Origin: Erigeron canadensis
Lineage: Eukaryota; Streptophyta; Magnoliopsida; Asterales; Asteraceae
Assembly: GCF_010389155.1 (NCBI RefSeq)
Contig: NC_057767.1
Span: 24,997,723 to 25,061,722, forward strand
Direction of reading: 5' to 3'
DNA length: 64,000 bases
Made by a program: the position numbers and the translations under genes. Under the pieces are notes generated by a model. That model had not been told where the DNA came from. It saw only the letters and a list, made by a program, of their open reading frames with translations, and did not search any database. Below, one piece after another: positions 56,755 through 64,000 of this stretch. Position 1 is the stretch's first letter, and every line of letters begins with the position of its first letter.

Positions 56755-57513
56755 CAGGGACGGAGCCAGGAAATTTTTTGCGAGAGGGCAAAATTAAAAG
56801 TTATTTGTCATATTTATAACAGTCGTATCCGAAAATGAAAAAAAAAAGCAAAAAAAGAGTCCTAGCTTGAAAATAGAAAATGGACCCTTGAAAGAATTTG
56901 TTATCTACATCAGGTCTTATACTCATATTTAAAAATACTAGTTTTTTTTAATAAATAATGACCACACGTATCAAACAAGATCTTATTAAATGAAAATGTA
57001 TTCAATCATATAATACAAGAAACCTAAAAAAATATACTTCTTTAGATATACTGAAATTAGCTTATATATATATATATATATATATATTCTCTACATTATG
57101 ATAATTATAATTAATTGTTTGTGATAAATATATATAATAAAATAAAAGAAAATACATTTTCTATAAACAATTCCACTATAATATACTACACATTTACATA
57201 CCCAAACAACGAAAGTTTTTTCTCTAAACTATACTTCATTCTTTATATTAAAAATCAAAACTACTCGGGTTTTTTTAATCTCTTAATGAAAAAATCTATC
57301 TTAAAATTAATATTTGATGACCAATGACATACAAATAATAAGTTTATGACAAGTTGACAACGAAGGTAACATTTATATTTATTTCCTACTTATTTTTTTA
57401 TTACTTTTACAAAGAAATTACAAATATACCATTTAAATTTTGAAAAATTACATTGTATTAAAATTGGAGTGGGGGCAACTGACCCTGCTGCCCCCAAGCT
57501 AGAGCCGTCTCTG
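56755..57513. mobile_element. hAT-type non-autonomous element with 8-bp duplication
   Basis: The duplication atttcagg is at 56747-56754 and 57514-57521. The ends are CAGGGACGGAGCC and, inverted, CAGAGACGGCTCT. 759 bp, AT-rich inside with a (TA)n run at about 57065-57088. No transposase. Confidence 0.85.
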
Positions 57514-57521
57514 ATTTCAGG

Positions 57522-57897
57522 CTACCCGTAAAATGAGTCTTAGTCCTGGGAATAAGTTGACATGCAAAGTAGAACGAATACCTAAATTTTAAATATAAAA
57601 AAAAAAACTGGTACTTGTGTCCATGTTTATTCGTTTTATGTTTAATCAAACAAACAAGAACACCAAATGTTAATAATGATCAATTATTAATTTTAGACCG
57701 GCCATCTAACTATATTTTGTCTTTACAAGCCACCAAAACTTTATAAGTTGTCTACTGGGCCATTTTATTACCTGACGGCTGACGGGCCTAATAAAAACAT
57801 ATAGCATTAGTGGGTTGAACAATATGCTAGTTTAAATGGGACATAAAAAATTAAAATTTTGGGTTCCTTAATAAACTAAAACATATGTTTTCCAAAT
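57522..57897. other. Intergenic, no gene recognised
   Basis: Nothing assignable. Confidence 0.4.
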
Positions 57898-58076
57898 GGA
57901 AAATGAATAATCATTCTAACAAAATAGCCTAAAAATCCTTCTAACACTTTAAAAAGGTGACATGTGGTATCCACTAGTTTTCTTTCCTAAACATGCCCCC
58001 TGATTTTTTCACATGTCATAATCTAATAGTTAGAAGGATTTTTAGGTTATTTTGTTATGATGATTAATCGTTTCCC
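57898..58076. repeat. Small foldback element with 48-nt arms
   Basis: Arms 57898-57945 and 58029-58076 are close inverted copies (aacaaaatagcctaaaaatcc / ggatttttaggttattttgtt, each within the arm), loop about 83 nt. Probably a MITE. Confidence 0.65.
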
Positions 58077-58423
58077 TTTCCAAATATACTCTTAATCAAT
58101 TAATTTATAACATTATCTTTTAACTCCTAAAATAATTACATTATCCACTTTTATATCAATACCCTATACCTTTCGCTGTCGCCGCTACCGGTTGCCACCA
58201 TCACACTGCCACTATCTCCACCCGCCGCCACATCATGCGGGCATCCATATATTAATGATTTAAAAGGACAACTTAACGAATAGTAGGTAAAAAATCCTTT
58301 CACAATTACAATCTTTCTAATACACTTATTGCTTATTTTGTTCATATTATAACCATTAAGTATTGTTGGTACATCAATTTAATAATTTTTTTTTAAATAT
58401 ATATATTTTTTTATGATAACAAA

Positions 58424-58455
<32 letters not shown>

Positions 58456-60693
58456 GGGAGTGACATGACTTGTATGATGGCTCTGATAGTCTCAAAATGT
58501 GATTTAAGGATTTTGTTGAATTAATATCATACATAATTGGTGATTATGTTAACAAAGTTGATTAAAAAGCATCAATTATTAAGTTAAAATAATATTGGTG
58601 TTTACCAAATCAAGAGAAGATACATTAAGAGTCATTAGCAGAATTTTACAAATACTTATTGATAATAACTTTACCTTAAGATAGGTTGAGAAGAATTTGA
58701 AATGCAAGACTGCAACCTATTAAAACCTTACTATTTTTGTTTGTTTCAAGATATTTGCCCACTTAATACATAACAAGTATGGTGCCTGCGCGTTGCGGTG
58801 ACAGTGGAGATAATCCTCATGGTGATTGAGGGAGGAGGTGGAGAAGGAGGGTGATGGCAGAGGGTGATCAAAGCTGGTCGATAAAAGTGTGTTATGATTA
58901 GAGATAATTGGGAACAGAAGGTATATAAGAGTTTTATGTTTAAATAGAGGTATTTTAGGAAGAAAAAAAAATATGCTTAAGGGGTATTATGGGAATACTG
59001 AAAAAAGAGCTTAATTTCCAAAAATAAAAAGCCAATATGCTTTATAGAGGTTTATAGAAATGCATTTGTTATTATGTCATTTTGTGTTTTTTTTTTAATT
59101 TATACATAAATATCTAGGATACATGATACTATTAATTGGTTCAGTTTCAAAAAGAAAAATATAATGATTTAAGTAATGTTTCACTCCGAATCCTAATAAC
59201 TACTAGCATGTGCCAACACTGGTTAATTATATATAACTAGCTATCAACACGCATATTATACGGGCAACTGAATTCAATTTGATTTTGAACGTGTTTAACT
59301 TTTTATTATGTTGAAGGAAAAAAAAATGTTGAACACTTTTACATTATACGTTTTGAGTAAACGATGTTAAAAGTACAATTTGTTTAAAAAAACAAAACAT
59401 ATACATCATATTATCTATATTTAAAAATCTAATGATAATTCAAATCTCATATCTCTTAATTCAAAAATAATAATATAATAATTAATTTTGATCTACAAAT
59501 TTGTTTTTTATTTCAATATAGACCCTAATAAAAACTTTTCTATTATTATTATATTTAAATTAATAATATCTTGAAATAAGTTACCATTTTTTCTTTAATT
59601 TTTTAGATAATGTCATAAAAATATCAAGATTATTTTTTCATATGCTATTGAAGTCTTTTTTAAAATAAAATGATATCATCATAATTTTCTATAATTAATA
59701 TAAGATATAAGATATTACACTTCGAATAAATTCACTTAGAAATTTTGTAACTTTGCATTGCACTGGAAACTTGGAAAGGTAGTATTTTTGGATAGTTAGT
59801 CTGTATAAAAGAAAAAAAAAATGATTCGAAAATGAGATTTAAAGAATTAGAATGAGTGGGCTTAGGACATATTTGGCCCAAATAGGCAACCCAACTTTTA
59901 TGGAATTAAATTAGCTACCACGAGTCCATTTCGCTGGGCTAATGACTAGTCCATCATGCCCACTCTTAACCAAATTATATAAATTGTGTTGGTTACATAA
60001 TCTTCATTTTCGAAACAAAAATATAATTAACGGCAAAAAATTACTACAAAAACTTGGAATTAAAATGATTAATGATTCAAAGTTTTATTTATTTATTTTT
60101 TTCTAAAGAGGTTTACCCTCAGTAAAATACTATAGAATTAACAAATATTACAAAAGCAATGAGGAGACCTCACATTATATGAGACATGCCTCTCTATTGT
60201 GATTTCAACTACATATTCGAGCAACACTTCGACCTCATACAGCATCAAAACTTTGTGATGGAATGATACATCGATGCGACATGATAACCTGGTATTATCA
60301 ATCCTTTAATAATTATTCATTAATCTGTCATTTTTTTTTCTTTGAAAATAAGTCTTTTGATATGTTTAATGTTTTGTAGAAGTATTTTGTCTTGTTAACA
60401 CGCTTCGTCAAGTATTTTGGTCATTGACTTGAGATATATGTTTGCTCGATTGAATTATATGTTTATCGCTCGAGGTGCAAATCTCGTTTGCATCCGTCTC
60501 TAAATACCTATTGAATGATTTCAACTTATGTATTGTAGCATGGAAGGAATTGAAGACGTCCGTAACATTTTAATGGGTTTGTTTGCCTAATCTTACACTA
60601 GCTTAAATAAAAATCTGGTATATTTTGAGTGGTTATTATTGAGGGTTGCCAATATTTTAAGTGCAAGCTTCTTTAATTCAAGCAGTAAACGTA
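58077..60693. other. Intergenic with Helitron-like and (TA)n sequence
   Basis: 58165-58240 (cgctgtcgccgctaccggtt, ccacccgccgcc) is GC-rich and resembles, inverted, the block at 58785-58860 (gtggcagtg..., ggaggtggagaagg). Such blocks accompany the Helitron ends in this window. (TA)n lies at 58428-58455. A possible weak Helitron end (CTAG 59237-59240 on minus) lies nearby. No gene. Confidence 0.45.
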
Positions 60694-61626
60694 GGGGCCA
60701 TTTGGTTCACATAATGTTTTTGAAGGAATTGAAATCTGTTAAAGGAATTGGAATTTGATGGAATTGGAATCTGAATGGATTGGAATCTGATGGAATTGGA
60801 ATTTGATTGAATTATAATTTTGTGTGTTTGGTTGAATGGAATTGAATGGAATTCATAATATTATTTTATAAAAATAATAATTAAAAAAAATTGGAATACA
60901 TATTTTATAATTTGTAACATTAATGCTTTTTACAAAATATAAAATTTATATAAAATATTATTATTTTTTATAAAATAATATTTTTTATAAAATAACTTAA
61001 ATTTTATAAACTAAGTTAGTTTTTTAATAAGAATTTTTTTATTAAATAGTAAAAATTTTTATAAAAAATAAATATTTTTATACAATAATATTATAATTTA
61101 TAAATACTTCTATAAATATTATTTATATTTTTATAAAATAAATATTTTAAAATTTTATATAAATGTTATTAATATTTTTTATAAAATAACATTTTTTATT
61201 GAATAATATTAAACATTACAAGCTAAAATTAGATTTTTATATAAAAAATGATTTTAATAAGTAGTAATAAACTTTATAAATATTAATAACTTTTTATAAA
61301 ATTTTAAACAATTTTTAACTAATATGAAGTAATTATTAACAATAATATTAAAAGTAAAAATAATGATAATAAAAATAATTATAAAAGATTAAGTTTTATC
61401 AAAACTTGAATTCCATTGGAATTTCAAACTTTCCATCAAAAATACGAAGGAATCTTGAATTCCATCATATGATGAAATTTGAAGGAATCCAATTCTAATT
61501 CCATACGAACCAAACTGGATATGGAATGGAATCTGAATTCCATTATATCAACCAAACAGGATATGAAATGGAATTCAGATTCTAATTCAATCGAATTCCT
61601 TGAAATTTTGCGAACCAAACACCCCC
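60694..61626. mobile_element. 933-bp MITE-like element, GTTTGGTTC ends
   Basis: The ends are ggggccatttggttcac and, inverted, gggggtgtttggttcgc. GTA lies outside both ends. The terminal 150 bases on each side are inverted copies built on ggaattgaat-type words; the centre is a long AT-only-like tract (60880-61390). The 3-bp duplication fits PIF/Harbinger in length but is not the usual TAA. Confidence 0.7.
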
Positions 61627-62624
61627 GTAGTGTATCATCATTCGTGTTGATGTTTATTAAGAATGCATCTTTTGAGAATTTGATTTTTTTTGTAAATGTG
61701 AATATTATGCTCCCGCGTTGTCACTGGTATCTACGGTTTTCGATAAAAGATCGTCACTTCCTATATCTACAGTTGATCGCAATATAATGCTTATATTAAA
61801 GCAAACGATATCATTTTAATTATGGGGTTTTTTCTTATGTCTCTGGTAACTGTTAGTCTGTAATTGAAAAAAGTTTTTATTAACTCTTTTGTGGTCTTAT
61901 AAGTTAAAGTTACTAGTTGTATATAGTTGTGTAAGTGTTGTGAATTAGATTTGTACTCTTTATATTTGGACTTCTAGCAACTTAATTGTTGGATGTCCTC
62001 TTTTATTTTAGTAAAAAATTTGCGGTTCGAAAAAAATGTTATGCACGAACATAACATATAATAGTACTTTAATTAATTCATAGTATAACCGTAAGTTAAT
62101 AAGGATAATATGATGTCTTATCAACAGTCATATTAATCAAAACAACAGATTATGGTTAACTATATTACTCGTACATCTTAGTATTAGTACTATACGTGAG
62201 ATAAAAACAATGATTGGTTAAGCCCGAAGCTAAATAGTTAATTGGACAAAGCGTATAACATACGAAAATGAAAATTAGTTAAAAGCATAAGTTAAAAAGA
62301 AATAGCTATAAATATAGTATTCTTTATATGAAATTTTTGGCCGATTTCATTATATCGAAAAAACTATAAGGGAAATAATCCTTACATAACATTTTTTAGC
62401 CATATACAATAGTGCAACATTGTATGCATTATACAAATATATAGTACAAGCATGTAATGCATATATTGTTGTGTTTGACAAAAAAATGTTTTGCAGGGAT
62501 CACCTCCCTAAAATAGGCAATCTGGCAAACAACTAAACCATGCCAGCAAATTCAGTTCACTATTCATTGAACAAGTTAAAGTTTATGGAAAATGATATAT
62601 TCTCTTAATTGATAACCTAATAAT
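61627..62624. other. Intergenic, no gene recognised
   Basis: AT-rich; nothing assignable. Confidence 0.4.
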
Positions 62625-63460
62625 TGTTAGAATATTAGCACATAAACATATAACAATTCACGAGTACGTAGCGGAATAAAAACGTATATGTAATACTATT
62701 AATTAACAAAGAGAGAATCAAAACATGTATCTTTACGTAAAGCTTCCAATAATATTATTAATAAAATTGTTATTATTATTTAAGATTTAAAGTAAAACCC
62801 CTCTACGATTGCACACTAAACACCCCTATACCGTATGTTAGTACCCGAATCACAAACAAACAACCCTTGTTTAATTCCCTAAAAGTCGAAACCCAAAACA
62901 AAACCAAAAACCCTTTCGTCGAACATGTGGTAACCTTTGTAGCCATGAATTAACTAAAACCCCACAATTAATGTGAAGTAGTAATTAATTAAAGTAGTCT
63001 ACGTATGGAACCAAAGTGAACATTTAAGATTTCATTGTTTTGGTTTGGTTTTGTTCGACCGATAGAAGGAGAGAGTAGAATAGATTTTTTTGTTAGGGTT
63101 TTGCCTTATGAACTTATGAAAAACCTCTAACTTTAATCTTCTATTTATAGGTTTGAGTTTAGGATTACTTAACTTGATGGACAAGTTTAGTTTAAAGCCT
63201 AAAACCCATTAAATGGTTCGGCCCCCTTAACCATTAATTAGAGCTCAACTCTAATTATCACTTAAGTTTTTCTGCTTTTAATTAATAAACGTATTTATCT
63301 CATAATTTAGTTTATTAATCATTTCGTGATCAAATTAATTAATATATTACTTTAATATACTAATTAATAATATAGAGCTACCGTGTCATTTCGTGTGACT
63401 CCGTAGGCTTAAATTATTTCCGAACATACGTTTATTATTTAACATGATCACACTCCAACA
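62625..63460. mobile_element. Probable solo LTR, 836 bp
   Basis: Starts TGTTAGAATATTAGC and ends CACTCCAACA (TG...CA, inverted tgtt/aaca). The flanks are ataat and gtaat, so a 5-bp duplication with one change is possible. The interior has a TATA-like tctatttatagg at about 63140. No second copy is in the window, so the call rests on ends and flanks. Confidence 0.5.
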
Positions 63461-64000
63461 GTAATTCTCTTAAAAACCTTATATCATGTCACTCAATTTC
63501 TCTCCTAATCTCATCTTTTAATTTTAATAAGTGTCATGATCACAAATTAAAAGGATTTTTAAGAGGGTAATTTAGGAGGATTTATCATTTTGCAAAGTTT
63601 ATATAGTGCATTTTATTGAACACTTAAAAAAGATCCAAAAAAAAAGAAAGAAAGAAAAATAAATGCTAACCAGACAAGTTGTTTTAGTTATTTGAAACTC
63701 TTAAAGTACATTAAACCACATTTTCACTTTAACATATCTCAATAGCGATGGTTTTTAATTAGTGCTTTTTCTAGATCGTTATATTTATACACACATTGGC
63801 CAATTATTATAAAAGAAGTAACTTCAAATATTAGACTATTCTATAGCTATAGCTATAAAGTATAAACCAATCAAAACTTAAGTTGGTATACAGTATACTC
63901 GGACTTAATTCTTTCTACTGATCGATTATAATGTGGAATTGAAACAATATTGATAATGAGGAGACTTTTTAACTATAGTAATACACTAATCTCTATATTA
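63461..64000. other. Right edge, with a small foldback
   Basis: 63461-63573 is a weak inverted repeat (gtaattctcttaaaaacctt / aaggatttttaagagggtaat). The rest has no recognised feature. Confidence 0.4.

Overview
This window is AT-rich nuclear DNA from a flowering plant. The evidence is short exons separated by GT-AG introns, plant-specific gene families, and a dense load of nested LTR retrotransposons, a LINE, Helitrons and MITEs. The gene content fits a eudicot; an Asteraceae-like genome is my guess, not something the sequence proves. There is no bacterial-style operon, CRISPR array or rRNA gene. I found no convincing tRNA gene.

Three host genes look functional. (1) At the left edge, on +, are the last nine exons (477-3160) of an inositol-tetrakisphosphate 1-kinase (ITPK, ATP-grasp fold); its first exon lies outside the window. 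(2) Convergent with it, on -, is a two-exon gene (4087-5824) for a secreted cysteine-rich peptide of the EPF-LIKE 1/2/3 class. It is easily missed because the signal-peptide exon and the mature-peptide exon are 1.4 kb apart. (3) On - at 39471-43312 is a ten-exon gene for a DUF676-type serine esterase/lipase of about 405 aa. All its exon phases close, and its first splice donor sits inside a (GT)n microsatellite.

The most layered region is 10.9-25.9 kb. A decayed CBL-interacting protein kinase (CIPK/SnRK3) fragment is split at a Cys-Pro codon pair by a copia-type, gag-only element (11117-25317, 310-bp LTRs). The 5' LTR of that element is itself split by an 11.1-kb Ty3/gypsy element of the Tat type (11171-22249) with a perfect 5-bp duplication, GGGGT. 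The Tat element carries gag, protease, RT, two RNase H domains and integrase on +. On -, it carries a spliced antisense gene whose exons join into one open frame of about 617 aa. It also has a 39-bp minisatellite and a CTCCGG-rich leader upstream of the antisense gene.

From 26 to 39 kb there are mainly non-coding elements: a hAT MITE with an 8-bp duplication inside a tandem repeat, a 1.36-kb near-complete inverted repeat (28914-30277), a non-coding copia-like LTR element (30672-34290), tandem PIF/Harbinger-like MITEs and a Helitron end. From 45.6 to 48.2 kb there is a 5'-truncated L1-type LINE with a 13-bp duplication. From 50454 to 56417 there is a non-autonomous Tat-like element with two 642-bp LTRs and a GTAAT duplication; its interior is degenerate RT plus tandem repeats. 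The right end holds more MITEs, a Helitron-like end and a probable solo LTR (62625-63460).

The host genes are unrelated to each other. The strongest items for follow-up are the EPFL peptide, the spliced antisense gene of the Tat element, the triple-nested CIPK locus and the giant inverted repeat.
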